Positions 29,264 to 40,410 of a stretch of DNA of 64,000 bases are shown here, one piece after another. Both the position numbers and the translations under genes were made by a program. The stretch is from NCBI RefSeq assembly GCF_007859675.1, contig NZ_CP042305.1, positions 1,240,001 to 1,304,000 on the forward strand, read 5' to 3'. Every line of letters begins with the position of its first letter. The first letter of the stretch is position 1. The notes beneath the pieces were generated by a model, which was given only the letters and a program-made list of their open reading frames with translations, was not told where the DNA came from and ran no database searches. The stretch comes from Humibacter ginsenosidimutans. Its GTDB lineage: Bacteria; Actinomycetota; Actinomycetes; Actinomycetales; Microbacteriaceae.

Positions 29264-30792
29264 GCTGTCACTCGGATTCGTGGGTCGAGGGCGGAGTACA
29301 CGGTGTCGGCGACGGCGTTGAACACGATCGCCGCGATGCCCGTCACGAGGAACACGCCCATGACGGTGTTGACGTCTGTCTGGTTGATGGCCTGCTGGAA
29401 CAGAGCACCCATGCCCTGCCAGCTGAACACCTGTTCCGTCACGATCGCGCCACCGATCAGCGCTCCGAAGTCGAGCGTGATGATCGTCACGATCGGGATC
29501 AGGGCGTTGCGGAACGCGTGCCGCATGACGACGGTGCGCTCGGTCAGACCCTTCGACCGCGCGGTGCGGATGTAGTCCTGGTTCATCACGTCGAGCATGC
29601 TGGCCCTGGAGTACCGGCTGTAGCTGGCCAGGGAGGCGAGCATGAGCGCCAGCGTCGGCAACAGGATGTGCGCGAAGCTGTCGATGCCGGAGACCCAGAA
29701 GTCACCCGACAGGCCCGGCGTGACGGCGCCGATCGTGGCGATCGGGCGTCCTCCGATCGAGCTGCTGTTCGAGTACAGGCTCCAGACCTGCATGTAGCGA
29801 TCGAGCATGATCGTCAGGCCCATCAGCACCGCAGTGATGGCCGCCGTGCGTCCGGAGATCCAGCGATCGTGCCCGCCGAACAGCCACCCGACGAGAAGGC
29901 CGACGCCCACCGCGACGATCGCGAGCACGAGCATCAGCCAGAAGCTCATGAACGGGAACACATACTGCAGCGGGTAGTAGAGCGCCGCTCCGACGGCCAC
30001 CGTCACGAGCGAGGCGTACAACGCCTTGCGGTTCTCCAACCCTGTCGACAACGCCGTGACCAAGAAGGCGAATCCGACACCGATGAGCGTCACGATAACG
30101 ATGCCGAGTCCCGGGTCGTCGAACCACTTCGTCACTGACAACGCCGTCAGGATCAAAGCCGTGGCCACGGCGGCCGTGACGAACACGATGAGCCGGCGTC
30201 TCGCGCTTCCGCCGATGATCCCCAGCCAGACCACACCGGATATCAGCGCGAGCACCGTGATCACGATGGGTGAGATCACGGGATCTTGCAAGAAGTTGTT
30301 GAAGCCGATCGCGACGTACTGCTTCAGCATCACCGCCAGCCAGAAGATCGGCAGCGAGAAGAAGAGGAACGACAGGAACGTGGCGCCGTAGTCGAACGCG
30401 CTGTACTGCCTCAGTGCAGTGGCGATGCCGATGATGACGCCGAAGATGATGGCGATGATGGCGGCGGTCGTGACCAGCTGCAGCGTCGACCACATGGCGG
30501 AGCCGAGCTGGGCGGTGACCGGCTGACCGTTGATGGCATCGCCGAGCGTGAAGTGGCCGGTGAACACGGAGAGGACTCCGCCCAGCCAGATGAAGTACCG
30601 GAGGAATGGGGAGACGTCGAGGTGCAGGAGTGCCACGCGCTGAGCAATCAGCTCGTCTTTGTTCCGCGCGTTGCTCGCGAGGAGATCCTGAAGCGGATTC
30701 CCCGAATAGCAGGTCAGAACGTAGACGATGTACGAGGCGATCAGCAGCACCAACAACGAGGCCAGAAACCTCCGGGTGAGGAATGCGACCAT
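29260..30792 (-). CDS. Oligopeptide ABC transporter permease, DppB/OppB type, with large membrane insertion
   Basis: A 510-residue permease, about 180 residues longer than typical DppB. The N-terminus (FLTRRFLASLLVLLIASYIVYVL) and the C-terminal half are normal: SFAHILLPTLALMLASLASYSRYSR, then the EAA loop RTARSKGLTERTVVMRHAFR. Between about residues 160 and 345 lies an extra block with about six hydrophobic segments. The frame is clean throughout, so this is a true extension and not an artefact. First permease gene of the operon; coupled to the DppC-type gene. Confidence 0.9.
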   Translation of the reverse strand: MVAFLTRRFLASLLVLLIASYIVYVLTCYSGNPLQDLLASNARNKDELIAQRVALLHLDVSPFLRYFIWLGGVLSVFTGHFTLGDAINGQPVTAQLGSAMWSTLQLVTTAAIIAIIFGVIIGIATALRQYSAFDYGATFLSFLFFSLPIFWLAVMLKQYVAIGFNNFLQDPVISPIVITVLALISGVVWLGIIGGSARRRLIVFVTAAVATALILTALSVTKWFDDPGLGIVIVTLIGVGFAFLVTALSTGLENRKALYASLVTVAVGAALYYPLQYVFPFMSFWLMLVLAIVAVGVGLLVGWLFGGHDRWISGRTAAITAVLMGLTIMLDRYMQVWSLYSNSSSIGGRPIATIGAVTPGLSGDFWVSGIDSFAHILLPTLALMLASLASYSRYSRASMLDVMNQDYIRTARSKGLTERTVVMRHAFRNALIPIVTIITLDFGALIGGAIVTEQVFSWQGMGALFQQAINQTDVNTVMGVFLVTGIAAIVFNAVADTVYSALDPRIRVTA

Positions 30793-31000
30793 CTATGGGC
30801 CTTTCTCGAATCAAAGCGGCGACCGGCGCGATTGTGTCGCGGGCTCGGTGCCGACCCTCAAACGTACTCCGACCGGCCGGTTTCCCGCCTCCCTGCATCA
30901 CCTGAGAACGCCAGGAGAGCGCGAGAGGCGCGAGCGCACAGCATCACCACGTCGAGCACGTGCCGATGCCGCTGGGATACCAGGGCATGCGCACGCGGAC

Positions 31001-31036
31001 GGGGCGCCGAAGCCGATGTGCCGGCTTCGACGCCCC
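31001..31036 (-). terminator. Hairpin after the solute-binding protein gene
   Basis: GGGGCGCCGAAGCCG (31001-31015) and CGGCTTCGACGCCCC (31022-31036) pair over 15 positions with one mismatch and a 6-base loop. It lies just beyond the solute-binding-protein stop and before the permease genes. It may attenuate read-through so that the binding protein is made in excess. The rest of 30793-31077 holds no gene. Confidence 0.65.
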
Positions 31037-31077
31037 TCCGTCGACGTGTGCGACCTACCGGTCAGACACGCTTGGTG

Positions 31078-32883
31078 CTACTTGCTGCTGGTGGACTTGG
31101 TCTGGTGCTGCGAGGTCCAGTCCCAGAAGTTCCAGAACACGGTCACGTTGATCGGGTTGTCCTTCACGTTCGCGACCTTGTCGGACCATGCGGTGAGGTC
31201 CGGGAACTGGTAGAGGATGTCGCTGTCGGCATCGTTCCACACGTGCTTGTCGATCTGAGCAAGCAGCTTGTTGTTGTCAGACGCCGAACCGGTGCTGTAC
31301 TCCAGCTGGTTCCACAGGCTGTCGACATCCTTGTTCGAGTAACCCTGGTAGTTGGAGCTACCACCGGTCTGGAACGCGGCCTGGTTGCCCGTGTAGGCCA
31401 GGCTCGTGTACTGCCACGCGAAGATCGACGCGTCGTAACGACCGTTGTCCGGCAGGTTGGTGAAGAAGTCATCACCGGGGCTGCCGGCGTCGACCACCTT
31501 GAAGCCGGCCTGCTCCGCGGATGCCTGGATCAGCTGGAACTCGCTGACACGACGCGGGTTGTCGTTCGGGTAGGCGAGGCGAACCGTCGGGTTCGTCACA
31601 CCGGCCTTGGCGAGCAGGGCCTTCGCGCCGGCCACGTCGACCTTCTCGTACGCGCTCGAACCGTTCTGAGCGACCGACTCGTCGTATCCGGCAGCGCCCG
31701 GCAGGAACATCGACGAGTTGTCGAGGGTCGCGTTCGGGTTGAGCGGCTTGATCAGCTTGTCGAGGATCTCCTCACGAGGAATGACCTTCATGAACGCCTC
31801 GCGTACCTCGAGGGCCTTGGTGGCGTCGCCGCCGTAGGACTTCGGGCTGAACGGGCCGTTGTTGTTGTTCACGAGGTCGACATGCTCGTAGCTCGCCGAG
31901 CTCGTCTGCGTGTACTTGACGCCCTTGCTCTTCTTCAGGGCGCCGAGCGTGTCGGTCGTGGGCTGACCGTAGACGATGTCGACCTCACCGTTCTGCAGTG
32001 CCTGAATCTGCGCGGTCGGGTCGGTGATGAAGCGAACCGTGATGCTGTCGACCTTGGGGATGGGGCCGGCCTTGTAGTTCGGGTTCTTCGTCAGGGTGAT
32101 GTACTGGTTCTTCACGAACGAGGAGACCTGGTACGGACCGGAGCTCACGAGGAGCTTCTTGTCGCTCGGCATGCTCGTGACGTTCCACTTGGTGCTCCAG
32201 GCCTTCGCCAGTGCCTCGATGGTGGACGTGTCGTTGTTCTGGATCGCCTTGATGACGGCCTTGTCAGCATCGGCGTTGGAGATCTTCTTGTTCGGGAAGG
32301 CCTCCTGGTACACGATGTGCGCCGGAAGGTCGGGAGCGAGAAGCGCCACCTCCCAGTCGACGTACGGCTTGTCGAACGTGACGGTCACGGTCTTGCCACC
32401 GTTGGAGATCTTGGGCACCTGCGTGATGCCATCGAGACCGCTGCCCGCGTTGATCGAGCTGAAGTTCGCACCCGACTTCGGGTTGTTGTACTTCGTGATG
32501 CTCGACGCCCACTGCAGAAGAACGTCGGCAGCGTTGATCGGGTCGCCGTCGCTCCACTTCGCGTTGTCGCTGAGCGTGTACTGGATCTTCAGCGGGTCAG
32601 AGGAGATCTTCTTGTACGTGCCGAAGTCGGTGTTCTTCACCAGCTTCGGGGTCGCGTTGTAGTAGTTGAACGCGACGCCCTGGTACATGTAGGCGACGTT
32701 CGAGTTGTACGTGCTGTACTGGTTCGCAACCAGCGGGTTCAGCGACGTCACGGCCGAGTTCGACGCGATGGACAGCGATGTCTTCTCGCTGATCTCACTT
32801 CCCGTGGGTGCCGAGCACCCTGCGAGGACGACGCCGGCAGCGGTGACCGCTGCGAGGGCGACGACGGCTCGTCTGAGTTTCAC
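31078..32883 (-). CDS. Oligopeptide ABC transporter substrate-binding lipoprotein (family 5)
   Basis: A 601-residue SBP_bac_5 protein. It has a signal peptide with lipobox GVVLAGC (Cys23). The mature part holds the family opening AVTSLNPLVANQYSTYNSN and the domain I segment NAKWSDGDPINAADVLLQW. It should sit on the outer face of the membrane and deliver peptides or similar ligands to the DppB/DppC permeases. The GTG start at 32883 has AGGAGG four bases upstream; the longer frame has no support. First gene of the transporter operon. Codon use and length are normal. Confidence 0.93.
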   Translation of the reverse strand: MKLRRAVVALAAVTAAGVVLAGCSAPTGSEISEKTSLSIASNSAVTSLNPLVANQYSTYNSNVAYMYQGVAFNYYNATPKLVKNTDFGTYKKISSDPLKIQYTLSDNAKWSDGDPINAADVLLQWASSITKYNNPKSGANFSSINAGSGLDGITQVPKISNGGKTVTVTFDKPYVDWEVALLAPDLPAHIVYQEAFPNKKISNADADKAVIKAIQNNDTSTIEALAKAWSTKWNVTSMPSDKKLLVSSGPYQVSSFVKNQYITLTKNPNYKAGPIPKVDSITVRFITDPTAQIQALQNGEVDIVYGQPTTDTLGALKKSKGVKYTQTSSASYEHVDLVNNNNGPFSPKSYGGDATKALEVREAFMKVIPREEILDKLIKPLNPNATLDNSSMFLPGAAGYDESVAQNGSSAYEKVDVAGAKALLAKAGVTNPTVRLAYPNDNPRRVSEFQLIQASAEQAGFKVVDAGSPGDDFFTNLPDNGRYDASIFAWQYTSLAYTGNQAAFQTGGSSNYQGYSNKDVDSLWNQLEYSTGSASDNNKLLAQIDKHVWNDADSDILYQFPDLTAWSDKVANVKDNPINVTVFWNFWDWTSQHQTKSTSSK

Positions 32884-33078
32884 TTTTCCTCCTGTGGGCG
32901 GGGTTTTCGCACACGACAAGACAGGCGCAATGCCGAGCGCGATAGATAGCTAGAAGATAGACACTCGCCCCCCACCCGACCAAACGGCAACACAAACTGT
33001 TACTAGCTAGTGACCATCGCTGCGTAAATCCGCAACACAACGACGTTTGGCGCAGCTTTCTTGCACGATTTGCAACAA

Positions 33079-33103
33079 CTGAGCAATATTGAGCATTGCT
33101 CAG
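33079..33103. promoter_or_regulatory. 9-bp-arm palindrome in the divergent control region 32884-33269
   Basis: CTGAGCAAT and ATTGCTCAG are separated by ATTGAGC. The surrounding 386-base intergenic region is the most A/T-rich part of this neighbourhood and must hold the promoter of the solute-binding-protein operon. It also contains the palindrome ACTAGCTAGT at 33002-33011. Either could be an operator; no regulator gene is adjacent. Confidence 0.5.
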
Positions 33104-33269
33104 CACAGCCGGATCTCACCGTTCTCGGGCCTGTCTCTCAGCTTGCCCGAATGGAGCCACGACGACGGCTCGCTGTGCCTCCGTCGACGTGCGGCTCTCC
33201 TCGTGGAGAGAGCCTCACCGCGCGCTTCGCCGGGCGGCCCGAGGCTCGGTACGTGACAGGATTGCTGGC

Positions 33270-34097
33270 ATGGCGCGAGGGACGGGGACGAGGCCGGCAC
33301 GGACATCCTTTCCGCTGGAGTCCCGCGTGCTGCCGCGTGATCGAGCACGGCTGTGGTGGGAGATCGCCATCGTGCTCGGGTTGTCGCTCGGTCAGTCCGC
33401 GGTGTATTCGATCTTCACGATCGTGCAACGGCTCGCGGCGCCGACACCTCTGAAGGACCAGAGCACCCAGGTCAACCCTTCGCAGTCGACCACGCCCTGG
33501 ATCGACTTCACCTATCAGCTGCTCGACATCGTGTTCGCGCTGATGGCGGTGGCGCTGGTGATCTATCTGCTCTGGCGTCCTGCCCAGAGCGGCTTCAGAC
33601 GCATCGGGCTCGACTGGTCGAGCCCTTGGCGCGACCTCGGCGGCGGGGCTCTCCTGTTCGTCGTGATCGGGGTGCCAGGACTCGCCCTCTACGTCGTCGG
33701 ACGCCTGATCGGCATCACCGTCGACGTGCAGGCTTCTCCGCTCGACACGTATTGGTGGACCGTGCCGATCCTGGTGCTCTCGGCCGTGCGTGCGGCGCTG
33801 CAAGAAGAGATCATCATGATCGGCTACCTGTTCACGCGACTCAAGCAGTTGGGCTGGAACTCGTGGTGGGTCATCGTCGCGTCCGCACTCGTGCGCGGAA
33901 GCTACCACCTGTATCAGGGGATCGGGCCGTTCTTCGGGAACGCGGCCATGGGCATCCTCTTCGGCTGGTGCTATCGACGGTGGGGCCGCACCGCACCGCT
34001 CGTCGTGACCCACTCCCTGCTCGACATCGTGTCGTTCGTGGGCTACCCCCTGGCCGTTGCGCTGTGGCCCGCGATCTTCGGCGTCACGAAGTCCTGA
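33270..34097 (+). CDS. CPBP-family intramembrane protein (Abi/CAAX-protease-like)
   Basis: A 275-residue polytopic protein with the CPBP (Abi, CAAX-prenyl-protease-like) signature: a Glu pair at 179-180 (ALQEEIIMIGYLF), His213 in GSYHLYQG and His248 in THSLLDIV. In canonical members the motif is EExxxR; here the Arg is replaced by a hydrophobic residue, so catalytic competence is uncertain. Six to seven helices are visible. The ATG start is the first after a non-coding stretch, with only a weak ribosome site. It is alone on this strand and is followed by a C-rich tract and a palindrome. Confidence 0.78.
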   Translation: MARGTGTRPARTSFPLESRVLPRDRARLWWEIAIVLGLSLGQSAVYSIFTIVQRLAAPTPLKDQSTQVNPSQSTTPWIDFTYQLLDIVFALMAVALVIYLLWRPAQSGFRRIGLDWSSPWRDLGGGALLFVVIGVPGLALYVVGRLIGITVDVQASPLDTYWWTVPILVLSAVRAALQEEIIMIGYLFTRLKQLGWNSWWVIVASALVRGSYHLYQGIGPFFGNAAMGILFGWCYRRWGRTAPLVVTHSLLDIVSFVGYPLAVALWPAIFGVTKS

Positions 34098-34100
34098 CCG

Positions 34101-34152
34101 CCCCGGCCCTCCCCGCCCCGGCCTCCCCGCCCCTCCCCGGCACCCTGCCCCC
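34101..34152 (-). other. G-quadruplex-prone tract (C-runs on +, G-runs on -)
   Basis: The plus strand has six CCCC runs at 34101, 34111, 34116, 34125, 34130 and 34135, plus a CCCCC at 34148. They are separated by 1-6 bases, so the minus strand can form a four-tier G-quadruplex. It lies 4 bases after the CPBP stop and just before palindrome family B copy 1. Confidence 0.6.
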
Positions 34153-34162
34153 TGCTAGTCGC

Positions 34163-34210
34163 CGTTCCGGACGTGTGCGCCCGGCAGGGCGGGCGCACAC
34201 GTCCGGAACG
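34163..34210. repeat. Palindromic repeat, family B, copy 1
   Basis: The 21-base arms (34163-34183 and 34190-34210) are perfect inverted repeats starting CGTTCCGGACGTGTGCGCCC, with a 6-base loop. The sequence beyond the right arm (GGCACGAGTTG) resembles the ends of copy 2. It lies 66 bases after the CPBP gene and 113 bases before the AbiEi-like gene. Confidence 0.85.
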
Positions 34211-34323
34211 GGCACGAGTTGCGGGAGAGGCACTCGGCCTCCCCAGGCGGTCGTGACCACAGCGAGTCCACGTCGCACCTGTGGCGACACGCGAGGCGCG
34301 GCAGCGGCCGGTAGCCATGAGGG

Positions 34324-35313
34324 ATGCCATGGGAAACCGAGCAGTCACGCCTGATTCTGACCTCCTCGACGACGTGGGGCGACGCCCGAGACCGTGCGAT
34401 CCGTCGAGCCGTCCGGTCCGGGGAGCTGACGCGCCTGCGACGAGGCGTCGCCGTTCCGACACCGCCACCGCTCTCCACCGTGGACCGGACCCTTCGACCA
34501 GATGAGGCACGGCGTCGATATCTGGACAGGATCGGGGCCGTCGCAGCCACTCGACGCGGTGCCGTCATCTTCGGCCTCGTCGCCGCGATCGCGATTCACG
34601 ATCTGCCTCACCTCGGCCCCTGGCCGTCGTCCGTCGATATCGTCGAGCCTGTCGATACCCGGCGTCGCTCGAAGAACGGAGTCGTCGTGCATCGTGCCTC
34701 GATCGCCGACGAGGATGTGACGGAAGTCCACGGCCTGCTGGTGACGAGTCCGGCCAGAACGATCGCAGACCTCGCACGGGCCGGGATCTCCAGGGAGTGC
34801 GTGGTGGCCCTCGACTACACCTTGAGTTCGCGCGCCCCGCAGGGGCTTCGGCTGGTCAAGGAGGAGTTGATCGAACTCGTCGTGCGTCAAGGAGGGTGGG
34901 GACGCCGGCGCGCCGTCGAGCTCATCGAGTTCGGAGACGGTCGCTCAGGATCGCCGGGAGAGACCGGAAGCCGACTGATCTTCGCGGAGGGCGGCTTCGA
35001 ATCGCCAGAGCTGCAACACCACTACCCTCGACACGGACGACGTGGGTACGACTCGGATTTCTGGTGGAAGAGATCCCTTCGAGGACGGCCGCTGGCCGGC
35101 GAGTTCGACGGCGCAGGCAAGTACCTGCGGAAGGAGTACCTCCGCAACAAGACCCCCGGCGAAGCCGTCGTCGCCGAAAAGCGGCGCGAAGACTACATGC
35201 GTCGATGCGACGGCAGCGACTTCATGCGATGGGGCTTTCCGGAGGTCATGCGACCCCCGCTGCTTCGCGCCCTTGCCATCCAGCACGGCGTCCCTCGGAT
35301 CCGTCGCAACTAG
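34324..35313 (+). CDS. AbiEi-like winged-helix protein with C-terminal DUF559/Vsr-like nuclease-type domain
   Basis: A 329-residue two-part protein. Residues about 17-42 (WGDARDRAIRRAVRSGELTR, then LRRGVAV) match the AbiEi-antitoxin-type winged helix. Residues 60-200 resemble the AbiEi middle region. The C-terminal third has a PD-(D/E)XK-like layout: Glu213 (SPGETGSR), Asp245 (YDSDFWW), 260-EFDGAGKY and 285-EKRRED, as in Vsr/DUF559 proteins. No AbiEii toxin gene is adjacent, so it is an orphan of unknown role; DNA binding or cleavage is inference. The gene lies between two copies of palindrome family B, and its stop codon is inside the second. Confidence 0.62.
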   Translation: MPWETEQSRLILTSSTTWGDARDRAIRRAVRSGELTRLRRGVAVPTPPPLSTVDRTLRPDEARRRYLDRIGAVAATRRGAVIFGLVAAIAIHDLPHLGPWPSSVDIVEPVDTRRRSKNGVVVHRASIADEDVTEVHGLLVTSPARTIADLARAGISRECVVALDYTLSSRAPQGLRLVKEELIELVVRQGGWGRRRAVELIEFGDGRSGSPGETGSRLIFAEGGFESPELQHHYPRHGRRGYDSDFWWKRSLRGRPLAGEFDGAGKYLRKEYLRNKTPGEAVVAEKRREDYMRRCDGSDFMRWGFPEVMRPPLLRALAIQHGVPRIRRN

Positions 35314-35376
35314 TGCCCGTTCCGGACGGAACGGCCCGCTAGGACGGGCGCACACGTCCGGAACAGGCACTAGTTG
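35307..35376. repeat. Palindromic repeat, family B, copy 2
   Basis: The 22-base arms 35307-35328 and 35355-35376 (CAACTAGTGCCCGTTCCGGA to the complement) pair with one mismatch. The TAG stop of the AbiEi-like gene lies inside the left arm. It ends 17 bases before the gcvP stop. Confidence 0.85.
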
Positions 35377-35393
35377 GGGTTTGGGGGCGGCGG

Positions 35394-38344
<2,951 letters not shown>

Positions 38345-38348
<4 letters not shown>

Positions 38349-38731
38349 GCGGTCTCCCCGATCAGCGCGGCGTAGGCTGCTGCATCCAGCAGGTCTTCGA
38401 GGAGGGACGCATCGGAGACGCGCACCTTGATGAGCCAGCCCTCGCCGAACGGGTCGGTGTTGACGAGCTCGGGCGCATCGACGACCGCGTCGTTCGACTC
38501 GAGCACCTCGCCCGTGACCGGCGCGAACAGCTCGCCGACGGACTTGGTCGACTCGATCTCGCCGACGACGGTTCCCTCCGCCGCGTCGCTGCCGGCCTTG
38601 GGCAGGTCGACGTAGACGACATCGCCGAGCTTCTCGGCGGCGTACTCGGTGATGCCGACGGTGGCGACGTCTCCATCGACGAGCACCCATTCGTGCTCTG
38701 CGGTGTAACGGCGATCGGTGGGCAGAGCCAT
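38345..38731 (-). CDS. gcvH: Glycine cleavage system H protein
   Basis: A 128-residue lipoyl carrier. The lipoylated lysine is Lys63 in [13 protein letters not shown]. The N-terminal [10 protein letters not shown] and C-terminal [13 protein letters not shown] segments are conserved. It shuttles the methylamine intermediate between GcvP, GcvT and the L-protein (the latter not in this window). It starts 1 base after the gcvT stop and overlaps gcvP by 4 bases, so translation is coupled across the operon. Confidence 0.97.
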
Positions 38732-38732
38732 G

Positions 38733-39906
38733 TCAGTTCTTCTTTCTGCGGTAGAAGGGCAGTGCTGTGACGGTGAACGGGATGCGCGATCCGCGCACAT
38801 CCACGTCGAGTTCTGTGCCGACGGCGGAGACCCCGGGATCGACGTAGGCCATCGCGATCGGATGCCCGAGCGTCGGCGAGAGCGCGCCGGAGGTGATCTC
38901 GCCGATCGCGACATCCTCTCCCCCTGGCGTGCACGGTGTAGCCGGCGCGGGCGGCCCGCTTGCCCGAGCCCGCGAGACCGACGAGCACGCGGGCATCCTC
39001 TGCCGGCCCAGCCTCGATGGCCGTGCGGCCGACGAAGTCGCCCGGCTTGTCGAGCGCGACGACCCTGCCGAGCCCCGCCTGAACAGGCAGGATGTCGGTG
39101 CCCAGCTCGTGCCCGTAGAGCGGCATCCCCGCCTCCAGGCGCAGGGTGTCACGCGATGCGAGGCCCGCGGGCACGAGGCCGGCTCCTGCGCCCGTCTCCA
39201 TCAGCACGTCCCACAGCGTCTTGGCGTTGTCGGGGGCGATGTAGAGCTCGAAACCGTCTTCTCCGGTGTAGCCGGTACGCGCGATGAGCACGGGTTGGTC
39301 CTGGAACGTGCCGGACAGCGCACGGTAGTACCTGAGCTGCGCGAGCGCGTTCTCGACGTCGGGCTCCTCGCGGTCCTCGGGCTCGTCTGCACCGGACTCG
39401 AGCCCGAGCTCTTCGACGTTCTGCAGGATCTCCAGCGCGCGCGGTCCCTGGATCGCGATCAGCGCGATGTCGTTCGACTCGTCGAAGACCTGCGCGTCGA
39501 AGGATGCCGCCCGCTCCACGAGCGCATCGGCGACGGCGGCACGGTTGCCCGCGTTCGCCACCACGAGGTAGCGGTCGATGCCGGTGCGATAGACGACGAG
39601 ATCATCGATGATGCCGCCGCTCTCGTTCAGGAGCAGCGAGTACTTCGCCTGACCCTGCTCCAGCGCCGAGAGTCTGCCCGCGAGCGCGAAGTCGAGCGCG
39701 TCGGCCGCCTGGGGCCCGAGCACGAGGATCTCGCCCATGTGAGAGAGGTCGAACAGACCCGCCGCGGTGCGCACGGCGTGGTGCTCGGCGAGATCGCTCG
39801 AGTAGCGCACCGGCATCTGCCAGCCGGCGAAGTCCGTGAAGCTCGCGCCCGCGGCGACGTGCACGTCGTTCAGCGGTGAGACCTGCTCGGATGAGGACTG
39901 GGCCAT
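38733..39906 (-). CDS. gcvT: Glycine cleavage T protein (aminomethyltransferase), apparent 1-base frameshift
   Basis: T-protein, which moves the one-carbon unit from the H-protein to tetrahydrofolate and releases ammonia. The N-terminal 325 or so residues are normal ([41 protein letters not shown]). After GYTVHA the frame becomes Arg-rich nonsense, while the next frame supplies [20 protein letters not shown] and the rest of the C-terminus to the TAA at 38733. Removing one base from the run at 38920-38924 (CCCCC on +) gives a clean 390-residue protein. I treat it as one gene with a probable sequence error. First gene of gcvTHP. Confidence 0.9.
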
Positions 39907-39996
39907 GAGTTCTCCGTTCTGCGTACGGTATGGAGATTCCGCTGGGGAACCCACCGACCCGCTGCGAGGCTGCGCACATGGGGTGCGCAGTGGGAA

Positions 39997-40196
39997 CTCC
40001 CCCTCTGTCATGAAGGCCTGAGAGATTCGCCTCGCGACGCGAGGCTTTCACCGTGGGCGAGAACAACGGATCGCGTCCGTGTGTTCTGCTCTCCAGAGCG
40101 GCCAGCTCGATGCGGTATGGGTACCTGAGAGATTGTCGGGGAGGATTGCTCCTTCGGTGTCCGTTCGGGGGTGACCCGCGGACTCTCCCGCATCGA
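39997..40196 (-). promoter_or_regulatory. Tandem glycine riboswitch upstream of gcvTHP
   Basis: Read on the minus strand, the leader of gcvT shows two glycine aptamers in series. Aptamer 1 has GGGAGAGTCC, ACCGAAGGAGCAA and TCTCTCAGGTACC. Aptamer 2 has CTCTGGAGAG, CACGGTGAAAGCC and TCTCTCAGGCC. Glycine binding should switch the operon on. A small hairpin (CTGCGCAC and GTGCGCAG at 39970-39990) between aptamer 2 and the gcvT start may be part of the expression platform. The remaining bases 39907-40410 hold only this leader, the shared promoters and the NrtR-type site. Confidence 0.93.
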
Positions 40197-40368
40197 CCGT
40201 GTGGCCCGGTCTTCTGTTGTGTGCACAGCCTATCGCGAGGACGGCGACGGAGGCGCGCGCCGATTCCGCGGCAGCCGGAGCGACCGAGGCCGCACCGGCT
40301 CGCGTCTCGGCAAGCCCATCGATCGAGCGGCTGCGGGCCGTAGTTCTGGTCACATCTACCCGAAGGTG

Positions 40369-40382
40369 TAGAATCACTTCTA
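40369..40382. promoter_or_regulatory. Candidate operator/-10 region of the NAD operon (NrtR-type)
   Basis: TAGAATCACTTCTA is an inverted repeat with 5-base arms, 28 bases before the regulator start. TAGAAT doubles as a good -10 box. Binding of the adjacent NrtR-like protein here would block transcription and give autoregulated control of nadABC. I cannot match it to a published actinobacterial NrtR consensus from memory. Confidence 0.45.
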
Positions 40383-40410
40383 GTCATTTGAACCTTAACT
40401 AGGCGGAAGC

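Noticed and set aside
34163..35376. Terminal inverted repeats of an insertion sequence
   Set aside because: The flanking elements are themselves palindromes, no transposase lies between them, and a third copy stands alone at 58767.
38362..40011. A 549-residue GcvT with an Arg-rich C-terminal extension
   Set aside because: The extension is an out-of-frame reading of the true gcvT 3' end and gcvH.
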